NCBI GenBank assembly: GCA_003024985.2
Contig: PXIH01S0000150.1
Direction: 5' to 3' (one strand)
From: Euperipatoides rowelli
Taxonomy: Eukaryota > Onychophora > Udeonychophora > Euonychophora > Peripatopsidae
DNA: 64,000 nucleotides
The notes beneath the pieces were generated by a model that searched no databases, had not been told where the DNA came from, and saw only the letters and a list, made by a program, of their open reading frames with translations. A program made the translations under genes and the position numbers. The first letter of the stretch is position 1. Each line of letters opens with the position of its first letter. This document shows positions 46,692 through 56,533 of the stretch, one piece after another.

Positions 46692-49394
46692 CTAAAACAA
46701 CTTAGCCACTTCTATTTTTTTAACCCTATATCTAAAACTCCTATCGTTAATTACAAAATTGAGTTCATCACCTTTTTTTGAATCTAATAGTTGTTCGCCA
46801 AAAGGAGATTTATAAGAAATAATACCTTCAGCGGGGTTAGATTCCCATGGCCCTAATATTAAGTAAGTCTCAGTATTTTTGCTATCCATATTCAAAAGAT
46901 CAACACTAGTACCAAAAGTAACATAATTGTTTTTTAATTCTTTAAGATCAACAACTCTAACTTGTTCAAGTTCTAGCATTAAAGAATTAAGTTTCTTTGT
47001 CAAAAACTGTTGTATTTCCTTTGCAGCATGATATTCAGCATTTTCTTTAAGATCTCCTAAAGCTCTAGCTTTACCGATTTCTTTTGAATTTTCAGGGATC
47101 TCTATTTCCTTTAAATATTGAAGATCTTTTTGTTTCTTGTTTAATGAACTTAAAGTTGCCATAAAACCAACTTCAAATTTTTCTATAACCACCTGAGCCT
47201 TTTCATCTTCAAATTCAATATCTGAAAATACTTGTTTTATTTCTTTTTTAAGGTCAAGTAAATCTTTGGCAGGAAAATCTTTAATATTAAAACAAATCAT
47301 ATAAATTTTTTTTGCATATTCTTTATCATTTGTTTCTTTTAAAACTAATGTTAAATAACATTCTTTTATTAGGAGATTGGTTATCATCTTGTAAGTTCTT
47401 TTATTTGAAAATGCATTATTTTTACTATTAATTTTAATAATACTCTCACTAAGCAACTTAATTAAATTAACAAGTAATTCTTTATCACTAAGGTTAAGTT
47501 GTATTTCATAAGTTCTGTAATATTTTAATATCCAAATATAAGCATCCTTGTAAATCTTATATTTTTGAATTATTTTATTAAATAAATTTTGAACTTCAGT
47601 TTTATCTTCTTTCAAAAGTGCATCTATTAATTTTTTATTAACAGCATAAGGAAATAGTTCTTTATAAATATCAATCCAATTGATAAGTTCCTCTTTAATT
47701 AAAACAATAAATTCTTTCTTTATTTCAGTATCTTCTAATGATTCAAAAAGTTCTTTAATACTTTTATTGCATTCTCTTAATAACTTATCTAAGTTAACAT
47801 CTCTTCTAACATCAACCTTTAGGACTAAATCAGAATTCTTATTTACCAACGTTTTCAAAATAATATAAGAACTAATAACATAATTATCTACTTTTGTAAA
47901 ATTATTGACATAAAGTAAAAAATAATTTAGCATGTCATTGACTATTCTTTCATTACTTTGAAAATTTTTATTATCAATAAAAGAAATAAAAATCTTATAT
48001 CTTTTAATAAAATCTTTTTCAACTTTAAACCTATCATACATTTTTTTATCTAAATTTAAACCTTTAGGATTATATGTATATATATCATGTTTATCAGATG
48101 ACATTATAAAATAAGGATCATTTTTAAGCACCTCTTTTGCTTTTGAATACCATAAATTCCATACATTTTGACTTAGAACACTTGGAACAAACTCTTTTTT
48201 TACAACTTTAAAGTCAATTAATTTATAACTTTTCATGATTATATGAAGTGTTCCTTCTAAGTCTTTTTTAATTTGATCTGCCAATTTTTCTTTTGTCCAA
48301 AGTGCCTTTAAAACTCTAATATCTTCTCTATCCAAAGGTGTTAATGCTGAAACCGCCATATCAAAACCAATAAAATGTTGCCTTTTAACAGCAAAGTCTA
48401 CAACTATTCCTAATTCATTCACTTCTTTTATTATTCCAACATTCCAAGTCTGATGGTAAACAAAGTTTCCTTTTGCAAAAAACAAATATTTCTCAAAATT
48501 TGCATAACAATCTAGGAAAATTATATCAATATTCATTAAACTAGCTCTCTCTATATATTCATTAATAGCCAAAACATCTTTATACTTCACTCGCAAGGCT
48601 CCAATTAGATTTTCTCTGGCTTTTTGGTTCCTACTATCCAATCTTAAAATACCTTTAAGTATTTCTATAACACCATCATTATTACCATTTAAAGCAAAAT
48701 TATCATATAAGTCCTCATATAAAACAACTGACTTTTTATACCCAAGCTCTTTCTCAACTTTTTGAATGATGAGCAAGAAAAATTCAAAATCATCTGAACC
48801 AATACTGATAAGCTTTGCCCAAATTTCTTTTATTCCTGACATTTGCTTTTTATCTATATATCTATATATGGCCTTCCTAAGGTAATAGATCGTTTTTTGT
48901 AAATCTACTTTTTCATAGTAAGACGCTATTTGTTTAACAAAAGTTATATCATCAGGATCAGCTTCTACGACTCTAATCCATATTTCCAACAATTTCTCAT
49001 TTTCATTATTTTGTGTATATATTTTTACCAAAGTATAAAGAGCATGCTTATTCTCTGAATACTGCAACATTTTATTGCATATATGCTCAACTAAAGGCCA
49101 TTTTAGGTTTTGAGAAAATAAATCTATTACTGTTATAAGATTCATATCATTTAAAGGTCTTCTTTTGTATATCAACATGCCTGAAACATAAAGACCTACT
49201 ATGCTTTTTTTTATGTCCTTTAGTTGCTTATTACACATATCTAAAACTATTAAAGACATGTTTTCATCTATTACATCATCAATCAAGCTATCCAATTCTT
49301 TTAACTTTGCAAGCGAATAGTTATTAACTATTGCTCTTGTCCATTTATCTTCTTGTAAAACCTCATTCAATTTTTCTATAATAACCTTAGACAT
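46692..49394 (-). CDS. greA: GreA-type transcript cleavage factor with large N-terminal extension
   Basis: The last ~160 residues are GreA. The coiled-coil tip ARALGDLKENAEYHAAKE and the globular domain (YLILGPWESNPAEGIISYKSPFG) are both present. GreA rescues backtracked RNA polymerase. About 730 residues of helical, TPR-like sequence precede it, which is far beyond the usual ~160-residue protein. Such a fusion is known at this locus in Borrelia (BB0132) and related spirochaetes. What the extension binds is unknown. The frame is intact throughout. Confidence 0.93.
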   Translation of the reverse strand: MSKVIIEKLNEVLQEDKWTRAIVNNYSLAKLKELDSLIDDVIDENMSLIVLDMCNKQLKDIKKSIVGLYVSGMLIYKRRPLNDMNLITVIDLFSQNLKWPLVEHICNKMLQYSENKHALYTLVKIYTQNNENEKLLEIWIRVVEADPDDITFVKQIASYYEKVDLQKTIYYLRKAIYRYIDKKQMSGIKEIWAKLISIGSDDFEFFLLIIQKVEKELGYKKSVVLYEDLYDNFALNGNNDGVIEILKGILRLDSRNQKARENLIGALRVKYKDVLAINEYIERASLMNIDIIFLDCYANFEKYLFFAKGNFVYHQTWNVGIIKEVNELGIVVDFAVKRQHFIGFDMAVSALTPLDREDIRVLKALWTKEKLADQIKKDLEGTLHIIMKSYKLIDFKVVKKEFVPSVLSQNVWNLWYSKAKEVLKNDPYFIMSSDKHDIYTYNPKGLNLDKKMYDRFKVEKDFIKRYKIFISFIDNKNFQSNERIVNDMLNYFLLYVNNFTKVDNYVISSYIILKTLVNKNSDLVLKVDVRRDVNLDKLLRECNKSIKELFESLEDTEIKKEFIVLIKEELINWIDIYKELFPYAVNKKLIDALLKEDKTEVQNLFNKIIQKYKIYKDAYIWILKYYRTYEIQLNLSDKELLVNLIKLLSESIIKINSKNNAFSNKRTYKMITNLLIKECYLTLVLKETNDKEYAKKIYMICFNIKDFPAKDLLDLKKEIKQVFSDIEFEDEKAQVVIEKFEVGFMATLSSLNKKQKDLQYLKEIEIPENSKEIGKARALGDLKENAEYHAAKEIQQFLTKKLNSLMLELEQVRVVDLKELKNNYVTFGTSVDLLNMDSKNTETYLILGPWESNPAEGIISYKSPFGEQLLDSKKGDELNFVINDRSFRYRVKKIEVAKLF

Positions 49395-49418
49395 TTAAAA
49401 ACTCCTAGTATGCACTTA

Positions 49419-50363
49419 TTAACTTACATNCTGTTGATATATTGTTATATCTATTTCTTTTATATAAGACAAAATTTCATCTATTCTAGCCCTATCTTCT
49501 TTTATTCGAACGTAATGATCTATGAGCCAAAAATATTTATTAATAAGTCTTGGTAAAAGTATACTTTCATTTATAGACCTATAAGATTTTTCTTTCAGTT
49601 CATTTCTTAAGCTATAAACTGATTGTTTTAACTGACCAAGTTCAATTGGCCTTAAATCTCGTTTAATATTAAAAACCCCATTTAAAGTACCATAAACAGG
49701 AATCCACTCTTTTAAAAGAGTACCTGAAAATTTTTTCTCAAGATTAATTGCATCTATTAACTTTAGTATCATACCTGATTCCAAAGAATATATATCTATT
49801 TTTTGAGGATTAATAAAAAATGCTTCTCTAAAAAGAACCTTAGCTTCTTTAATCTCATCTACAAGCGCATAAGAATCAGCTAATTCTGCTATTACATTAG
49901 AATTATCTTTAGCTTCTGCTAATACCTGTAAAAAAACCTTTATAGCTTTCTCATAATTTCCTATCCCTTTGTAACATTTACCTATCTTTATTAAAATGTC
50001 TATATTGTCAGATTCTTCTTTATAAACTTCCTTATATATATTTAAACTAGTTGAAAATACAAATTGCTTTATTGCATTTTTACCCTGTTCAAAATTAACG
50101 TTTATCTTTTTTAAATATCTTCCACTAAAACTATCCCACTCCCTAATTAGAAATTCAGCTTTTTCATATGCATTTGACATTCTATCTAAACTTTCAGACT
50201 GACTATTCCAATAAACTGAACTTTTTAAAGCTACTAATATCTCTAAATTATCAAAATCAAGTACATGTGCTTCTTCTGATTTAACTAAAGAAGCCTTAAA
50301 ATCCCCTTTTCTATAGTCTTCATAAATCTCTTTAACTAATTGTCCGATATTTTCTGAAAACAC
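49419..50363 (-). CDS. TPR-repeat protein upstream of greA
   Basis: This 314-residue protein has no signal peptide. TPR units are visible at residues ~120-190 (ILIKIGKCYKGIGNYEKAIK; NVIAELADSYALVDEIKEAK). It is a cytoplasmic scaffold by inference. One N at 49430 lies four codons before the stop, so the exact C-terminus is uncertain. It corresponds by position to BB0133 and is probably co-transcribed with greA, 24 bases downstream. Confidence 0.8.
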   Translation of the reverse strand: MFSENIGQLVKEIYEDYRKGDFKASLVKSEEAHVLDFDNLEILVALKSSVYWNSQSESLDRMSNAYEKAEFLIREWDSFSGRYLKKINVNFEQGKNAIKQFVFSTSLNIYKEVYKEESDNIDILIKIGKCYKGIGNYEKAIKVFLQVLAEAKDNSNVIAELADSYALVDEIKEAKVLFREAFFINPQKIDIYSLESGMILKLIDAINLEKKFSGTLLKEWIPVYGTLNGVFNIKRDLRPIELGQLKQSVYSLRNELKEKSYRSINESILLPRLINKYFWLIDHYVRIKEDRARIDEILSYIKEIDITIYQQXVS

Positions 50364-50528
50364 TTAATTTACCACCCAGTATCTTTGTACATAAATTAAT
50401 TATAACATTTATAATTTTTTAGTCAAACAAAGCAGAATGACCTAATATGTTATTCAATTTATTGCCTGTTTAGTATATTATTATTTACGATACATTAGAA
50501 AAATTTTTATGAGGTTGCTTCCTTTCCT

Positions 50529-51671
50529 ATGAAATCCGATAAAATTATTAATAAAGCCATCGGTTATTACAACGAAAAAAAATATTCTGAAACTATTCAA
50601 CTTTTAGAAAAAGAAGTATTTATGTACAAAAATTGTTATTTCTATCACTACCTTTTAGGAAGTTCTTATCTTAGAATTGGTAATCTTGCAAATGCTCAAC
50701 CTTATCTAAAAAAAGCTTATACTCTGCGACCAAAAGAAATAAATATAAAGCAAACAATTGCTTTATTATTCATAGCACAAGGAAAAGAAGACAAAGCTAC
50801 ACAAATTTGGTTAAAGATGATAGAAGAAAATGAAAATTCTGAATTAGCTAATAAAGGACTTGAAACAATTAGGAAAAATTCAAAAGAAGAAACTATTTTT
50901 TGGAAAAATAACAATAATTTTACACAGCTATTCCCAGAAATAAAAATAAGAGTAGATTATAATCTTACTAAAATTTTAAAAATATTTTTAATAATTAGTT
51001 TACTCACATTTGGATTCACAGTAGTAATCTTGCTTACCAATAATGAGAAGGTAAAATTACTTAAATGGAGTTGGTGGAACTTTAATAAAACACAAATTAA
51101 TAAGCAAAGCAATAATATTGCAGCATATATTGATAATATTAGAATAGAAAATATAGAACAAATTGAAAATAATGAAGGTCAATTTATCTTTATTCTGACA
51201 GAACAGCAAATTACTAAAGCCTTTAATAAAATTAAAAAACATCTAAAAGAAGGAAACAATAATTTTGCAAGAGTTGAGATCAATAAAATTTTAAATTCAA
51301 ATGCAAGTAACTCAATAAAACTGAAAGCAAAAAATTTAGCCAGTTTTATTTCAAAACCTAATTTCATCTCATTCAATGAGCAGGTTAATTTTGAAGAAGT
51401 GAATAAAAATCCAATTCTCTATAAAGATACATATATAAAATGGAGAGGAGTTGTTAACAACATAGAAAAAAACAATGATATGCTACATTGCGACTTTTAT
51501 ATAGGCTACAACTCGGATGTTTTAAATGGAATAATTTTAACAAAAATCAATTTTGATATTGATATTACTTTTAATGATCCTGTAGAAATATTAGGGCAGA
51601 TAAAATACAATGATAACAAGCTAATCTTACATGCAATAATAATACATAAACTAGAAAAAGAGAAATTTTAA
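50529..51671 (+). CDS. TPR protein with one membrane span
   Basis: The N-terminal ~120 residues contain three TPR-like units (AIGYYNEKKYSETIQLLEKE; LLGSSYLRIGNLANAQPYLK). A single membrane helix (IFLIISLLTFGFTVVILL, residues ~153-170) follows. The C-terminal ~200 residues are extracytoplasmic and end in a beta-rich domain (YIKWRGVVNNIEKNNDMLHC). It corresponds by position to BB0134. It is divergent from the preceding TPR gene and convergent with hisS. Function is unknown. Confidence 0.8.
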   Translation: MKSDKIINKAIGYYNEKKYSETIQLLEKEVFMYKNCYFYHYLLGSSYLRIGNLANAQPYLKKAYTLRPKEINIKQTIALLFIAQGKEDKATQIWLKMIEENENSELANKGLETIRKNSKEETIFWKNNNNFTQLFPEIKIRVDYNLTKILKIFLIISLLTFGFTVVILLTNNEKVKLLKWSWWNFNKTQINKQSNNIAAYIDNIRIENIEQIENNEGQFIFILTEQQITKAFNKIKKHLKEGNNNFARVEINKILNSNASNSIKLKAKNLASFISKPNFISFNEQVNFEEVNKNPILYKDTYIKWRGVVNNIEKNNDMLHCDFYIGYNSDVLNGIILTKINFDIDITFNDPVEILGQIKYNDNKLILHAIIIHKLEKEKF

Positions 51672-51686
51672 CATGAAATAAAAATT

Positions 51687-53042
51687 TTAAAAATAACATG
51701 TCCTTACAATTCCAAGAACTTCTTCAAAACTTAAAACAGACTCTTCTCTTTTATTTAAGTCTTTTAGTCTTAATTTTTTTTCTTCAAATTCAGTTTGACC
51801 CACAAAAATTAAAAACCTTATGCCCTTTTGAAAGGCATAAGCAATTTGTTTATCTATGTTTTTGCCTTTTTTATTCTTATAATAAACCTCACAAGTAAAT
51901 TGTTTACTTGAACTAAAGTTATTTTCAAATCTAAATTTATTAGCAAGTTCGTGGTAATAATTTTGCAAGGATACTTCCAGGTTTACAATTAAAATTTTAG
52001 ATCTTAAATTGTAAATAAAGTTTCTTATATAATCAAAATCACCTTGAACTAACAAATCTTCTAATCTGTCAATCCCAAATGAACCACCTACTCCAGATAG
52101 TTTTTGCTTATTTTTTGTAAAAGAAGAGACAAGATCATCATACCGACCTCCTGAGGCAACACTACCAAAATTAGAATTTAAAACTTCTGTTTCAAACACA
52201 AGTCCTGTATAGTAATCAAGTCCTCTAGCAATTTTTAAATTCAAATTAAAAAATTGTTCAATACCAATAACCTGAAGTTTTTCATAAATTTCTTCAAGTC
52301 TTTTAATACTCTCATGATCTCCTAAAAAACTCTTTAATTTAAATACCTTATCCTCAAAGTTACCTTCAAGATAGATTAGATTCATGATCTGTTTTACTTT
52401 AACTTCTTCAACTTCACTCAAAAGAAGTTTTTTAACTGCAACAAATCCAATTTTATCAATCTTATCAATATTGCGTAAAATAAATGTAGCTTTGTTATCT
52501 AAGCCTAAGTTCTTAAAAAACGCAGTTAAGATTCTAATATTTGAAAAATGTATTATATACTTTTGATTAATAATTTCAAAAGAATTCAAAAAAATTTTAG
52601 CCAAAGCATAGTAAACTATGCTTAGAATTTCAAAATCACTCTGAGCACTATCATCCCCAACGATGTCAAAGTCAAATTGGGTAAACTCTCTATATCTACC
52701 CTTTTGAGTTTTCTCTCCTCGAAAGACTTTACCAACTTGATATCTTTTAAAAGGAAATTTTAGCTCAGATTTATGTTGCACTACAAACCTAGCAAAAGGT
52801 ACTGTAAGATCGAACCTCATAGAAACATCTCTACCACCATTATCTTTAAATCTATAAGTTTGTTTTTCAGTTTCATCACTACCTTTCTTTAATAAAAGTT
52901 CTGAATACTCTAAGATTGGAGTATCTATGGAGTCAAAACTATAAGCAACTACAATATCAGTAAGTTGTTTCATAATATATTTACGCATAAGCTCAACTTT
53001 TGGAAGTGAGTCTTTAAAGCCTTTTAGTGTTTTTATTTCCAA
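51687..53042 (-). CDS. hisS: Histidyl-tRNA synthetase
   Basis: This class II synthetase charges tRNA-His. Motif 2 reads PFKRYQVGKVFRGEKTQKGRYREF. The HisRS-specific loops ARGLDYYTGLVFE and SGGRYDDLVSSF are present, and motif 3 is GGSFGIDRL. The C-terminal anticodon-binding domain follows. Length 451 is normal. It is divergent from the penicillin-binding protein gene, with 93 bases between. Confidence 0.97.
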   Translation of the reverse strand: MEIKTLKGFKDSLPKVELMRKYIMKQLTDIVVAYSFDSIDTPILEYSELLLKKGSDETEKQTYRFKDNGGRDVSMRFDLTVPFARFVVQHKSELKFPFKRYQVGKVFRGEKTQKGRYREFTQFDFDIVGDDSAQSDFEILSIVYYALAKIFLNSFEIINQKYIIHFSNIRILTAFFKNLGLDNKATFILRNIDKIDKIGFVAVKKLLLSEVEEVKVKQIMNLIYLEGNFEDKVFKLKSFLGDHESIKRLEEIYEKLQVIGIEQFFNLNLKIARGLDYYTGLVFETEVLNSNFGSVASGGRYDDLVSSFTKNKQKLSGVGGSFGIDRLEDLLVQGDFDYIRNFIYNLRSKILIVNLEVSLQNYYHELANKFRFENNFSSSKQFTCEVYYKNKKGKNIDKQIAYAFQKGIRFLIFVGQTEFEEKKLRLKDLNKREESVLSFEEVLGIVRTCYF

Positions 53043-53135
53043 GTTCGAACCCCTTCATTGCTTTTACAAGTTAAATGCTACATAATATAGTATAATTTAA
53101 TAAAAAAGAAAATAAAATTATTAGAAATAAAAAGA

Positions 53136-55022
53136 ATGTCAAAACAAGCTCCTTCACAAATACGTCTAACATTATTATTACTTACCTTTTTTATATTAAT
53201 ATTAATTATTATTTCTAAATACTTCTTAATAATGGTTATTAACAAAACTTCAAGTAATAACATATCAAAACTAAAAGTCTCAATTAAACGAGGAAATATT
53301 TATGACAGAAATGGAAAAATAATAGCAACTTCTTTAAAGTCGTACTCACTTAGTACATATCCAAAAAAAATAAAGAATATAGTTAATACCTCAGAAACAT
53401 TAAGTGCTATTTTAAATATAAACCCTATAAAACTAAGAGACAAACTAATTCAAAAAACAGGTTTTACCTATATCGCAAGAAAAATTCCAAAAGAACAAGC
53501 TAAACTTATTCAAAGAATACAAGCTGAGGGGAGACTTTTAAAAGTATATTTAAATCCAGATTATACACGAATTTACCCTTTTAAAGAACTCACAAGCAAT
53601 ATAACAGGCTTTGTAGGTACAGACAACATCGGACTTACAGGAATAGAATTCTCACTAAACAACATCTTAAGTGAAGATTCTACCTTATTAGAAAAGTCTT
53701 TAGAAACTCAAGTAAAAGTAAGCAACATTTACCTAACAATAGATATTGATTTACAAAAAGATATTTATGAAATAACAAATAAGTATTTTAAAAAAAATGA
53801 ACCAGATGCTATGATAGTTCTTGTTATGAATGCATTGAATGCTGAGATTCTCTCTATGGTTCAGTTCCCCTCGTTTGATGCAAATAATTATCAAATATAT
53901 CCCAGAGAATTATGGGATAATTTCGCAACTACATTAACCTATGAACCTGGTAGTGTACTTAAAGTTTTTACTATTGCTTCTATACTTGACACAGGAAAAC
54001 TTAGTTTAAAAGAAAAATTCTTAGATAGCGGTATTTATAAAAAAACTTTCTCAACAGGTGAAACTATTACAATTAAAAGTCTCAATCCTGTACACAACTA
54101 CATTAATACTAAAGACATTTTAGTACATTCTTCAAATGTAGGTATAGGTTATATAACAGAAAAAATTAGTAATAAAGACCTTTATAAAAAACTCTTAGAT
54201 TTTGGTTTTGGAAAAAAGGTTGAAATGCCATTTCCAGGCGAAAGCAAAGGAATACTGAATAACTATAAAAAATGGTCTGGAAGAAGTAAGCCTACAATAG
54301 GGTTTGGACAGGAAATTGGAGTTTCAGCTATGCAAATTTTACAAGCAGCAACAATTTTAACAAACCAAGGAGTAATAGTAAAACCACAAATTATAAAAAA
54401 AATCACAGATGAAAATGAGAAAGTTATAAAAGAAATTAAAAAAGAAGAAATAAAAAGAACTATTACAAAAAAAACAGCTTTAAATGTTCTTGATATGATG
54501 AAGGAAGTAGTGAACCAAGGAGGAATCCCAAAATTAAAAATAAAAAATTTAAATATATCAGCAAAAACTGGAACTGCTCAAGCAATAGACAAGCAAACTG
54601 GTCAGTATTCAGAATCGGATTTTACCTCTTCAATTCTTGTTATTTATCCTACAGAAAATCCTCAATATATTATTTATATAGTTTACAGAAATCCAAAAAA
54701 AACTATCTATGGAACAAAAATAGCTGCTCCAATAGCTAGAGAAATAATAGAAATTATAGAAAATAAAAAAAATAATGACTACACTATAATCAAAAGAAAA
54801 TCAAAAATTATAATTTCAAAAAATAAATTAAATCATAAAGAAAATATCATATACCTACCAAGCTTTAAGAATCTTAGTAAAAGAGATTTAATGGAAGTAC
54901 TCTCTAGGATTGATAATAATATGAAAATTAGTATTTCTGGAAAAGGATTCGTGTACGAACAGAGTATACCATCAAATACAAGAATAAAAGATATACTAGA
55001 ACTTGAAATTAAGTTGAAATAA
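53136..55022 (+). CDS. Class B penicillin-binding protein (FtsI/PBP2-type transpeptidase)
   Basis: This is a transpeptidase for peptidoglycan cross-linking, anchored by one N-terminal membrane segment (residues ~8-32). The dimerisation domain has the RGNIYDRNGKIIATS motif. Catalytic motifs are SVLK near residue 272, SSN near 332 and KTGT near 476. The C-terminal ~80 residues resemble a PASTA-like domain (IIYLPSFKNLSKRDLMEVLS). Length 628 fits septal PBP3/FtsI. It corresponds by position to BB0136. The Shine-Dalgarno sequence is weak. Confidence 0.92.
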   Translation: MSKQAPSQIRLTLLLLTFFILILIIISKYFLIMVINKTSSNNISKLKVSIKRGNIYDRNGKIIATSLKSYSLSTYPKKIKNIVNTSETLSAILNINPIKLRDKLIQKTGFTYIARKIPKEQAKLIQRIQAEGRLLKVYLNPDYTRIYPFKELTSNITGFVGTDNIGLTGIEFSLNNILSEDSTLLEKSLETQVKVSNIYLTIDIDLQKDIYEITNKYFKKNEPDAMIVLVMNALNAEILSMVQFPSFDANNYQIYPRELWDNFATTLTYEPGSVLKVFTIASILDTGKLSLKEKFLDSGIYKKTFSTGETITIKSLNPVHNYINTKDILVHSSNVGIGYITEKISNKDLYKKLLDFGFGKKVEMPFPGESKGILNNYKKWSGRSKPTIGFGQEIGVSAMQILQAATILTNQGVIVKPQIIKKITDENEKVIKEIKKEEIKRTITKKTALNVLDMMKEVVNQGGIPKLKIKNLNISAKTGTAQAIDKQTGQYSESDFTSSILVIYPTENPQYIIYIVYRNPKKTIYGTKIAAPIAREIIEIIENKKNNDYTIIKRKSKIIISKNKLNHKENIIYLPSFKNLSKRDLMEVLSRIDNNMKISISGKGFVYEQSIPSNTRIKDILELEIKLK

Positions 55023-56063
55023 CTAAGTAAAAAGTCTATTAATTTCTTTATGATATGATCTTAGAACATAATTTCGTCTAATATCCATCTTAATTGAAAC
55101 TTCTTTCCCAATTTTAAACGGTTTTTCCAATAGACAAAATCTAAAAATCTGTTCAAACGGTTTAAAACCATTAGTCCGACTAATAAGCTTCTTTACCTCA
55201 TCACTTATTGTCTTCAATACTATATTACTTTCAGTAATTTGATGTTTATTGTTCTCATCAAGAATTTGTCCAAGCTCCTTCAAGTAACTTACTATAGCCT
55301 CATAGTTAGGTAAAATTAATGCTCCTAAAAATTTTTGATCCTGTCCCACAACAATAGCTCTTTCAATAAAAATAGACTCTTGTAGTTTTTCCTCAATTGG
55401 TGCAGGTTCTATGTTCTCACCATTATTTAAAACTATTGTATCCTTTTCTCGTCCCACAACCTCAATGACATCATCACTTGAAAGTTTAACAACATCACCT
55501 GTGTTAAGCCAACCATCCCTACTTAAAATTTTTCTTGTAGCTTGGTCATCCTGATAGTAACCAGACATCACCTGAGGTCCCTTAATATAAAGTACTCCTT
55601 TTCCTGGTTTACTAAGTAAATTACCCTTATCATCCCTAATTTGTCCAATAGTACCAGGAATTAGCTTCCCTGAAGTACCTACAATGATATGTTTCGAAAA
55701 ACTAGAAGCTACACTTGGGGCAGCTTCTGTTAAACCATACGCATTATTTAGTTCTACTCCTATTGCATTGAAAAACCTAAAAACTCCTAAAGGAAGGCTA
55801 CTACCACCACTAAATCCCATAATAAATTTCTTACCAAAAATATTAGTAACTTTGGAAAGCACAAATCTTTTTCCTAAGAAATTTAAAGGTAAAAGAAATA
55901 AAAAACTAAATAAACTAAATATTTTTTTAAAAGGAATAGTAATATCAACTCCAGTATTAGGATAAAATCCTTTAATAATACGATAAGAAATATCACTAAA
56001 GATCGCTATTTTCCTGAATATATAAAATACTACTCTTTGTAATATAATTTTCTTAGCAACCTC
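55023..56063 (-). CDS. Long-chain acyl-CoA synthetase (AMP-forming), C-terminal part only
   Basis: Acyl-CoA synthetases activate fatty acids via acyl-AMP. The visible ~346 residues contain MGFSGGSSLPLGVFRFFNAI, the LNNAYGLTEAAPSVASS adenylate motif, LNTGDVVKLSSD, VVGREKDTIVLNNGENIEP and the C-terminal catalytic region ending in an RRNYVLRSYHKEI tail. The N-terminal half, including the first AMP-binding motif, is lost in a run of N. Family members are ~600 residues, so roughly 250 or more residues are unseen, which is more than the N run could encode. It corresponds by position to BB0137. Confidence 0.9.
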   Translation of the reverse strand, partial: EVAKKIILQRVVFYIFRKIAIFSDISYRIIKGFYPNTGVDITIPFKKIFSLFSFLFLLPLNFLGKRFVLSKVTNIFGKKFIMGFSGGSSLPLGVFRFFNAIGVELNNAYGLTEAAPSVASSFSKHIIVGTSGKLIPGTIGQIRDDKGNLLSKPGKGVLYIKGPQVMSGYYQDDQATRKILSRDGWLNTGDVVKLSSDDVIEVVGREKDTIVLNNGENIEPAPIEEKLQESIFIERAIVVGQDQKFLGALILPNYEAIVSYLKELGQILDENNKHQITESNIVLKTISDEVKKLISRTNGFKPFEQIFRFCLLEKPFKIGKEVSIKMDIRRNYVLRSYHKEINRLFT

Positions 56064-56373
56064 NNNNNNNNNNNNNNNNNNNNNNNNNNNNNNNNNNNNN
56101 NNNNNNNNNNNNNNNNNNNNNNNNNNNNNNNNNNNNNNNNNNNNNNNNNNNNNNNNNNNNNNNNNNNNNNNNNNNNNNNNNNNNNNNNNNNNNNNNNNNN
56201 NNNNNNNNNNNNNNNNNNNNNNNNNNNNNNNNNNNNNNNNNNNNNNNNNNNNNNNNNNNNNNNNNNNNNNNNNNNNNNNNNNNNNNNNNNNNNNNNNNNN
56301 NNNNNNNNNNNNNNNNNNNNNNNNNNNNNNNNNNNNNNNNNNNNNNNNNNNNNNNNNNNNNNNNNNNNNNNNN
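56064..56373. other. Assembly gap (310 N)
   Basis: The gap is a continuous run of undetermined bases inside the acyl-CoA synthetase gene. The true length is unknown. The missing part of the gene alone probably needs more than 310 bases. In B. burgdorferi several further genes (BB0138-BB0143, including the besABC efflux system) lie between this gene and proX, and none is seen here. Confidence 0.95.
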
Positions 56374-56411
56374 AGAATATATTTTATTATACCCATAATA
56401 AAATATATTCT
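56374..56411. repeat. 17-bp perfect inverted repeat at the edge of the assembly gap
   Basis: Arms of 17 bases (AGAATATATTTTATTAT and its exact complement) are separated by ACCC and directly abut the N run. This could be a natural hairpin that blocked assembly or an artefact of contig ends. The following 122 bases up to the proX stop contain no gene I can support. Confidence 0.85.
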
Positions 56412-56533
56412 CAAGGATTCATGCTAATGAAAAATTTAATGTATATAAAAATAAAAGATTTACCTACTAAAAGCAAAACCTCCAATTAAAATTCTTTATT
56501 TAAAAAATATAAAAAAACAACTTTTAGAAAAAA

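Noticed and set aside
56374-56414. Possible true start of the acyl-CoA synthetase just right of the gap (a frame with M-G-I-I-K-Y-I).
   Set aside because: The frame runs through the inverted repeat, the gap length is unknown so the frame cannot be connected, and the implied protein would be far too short.
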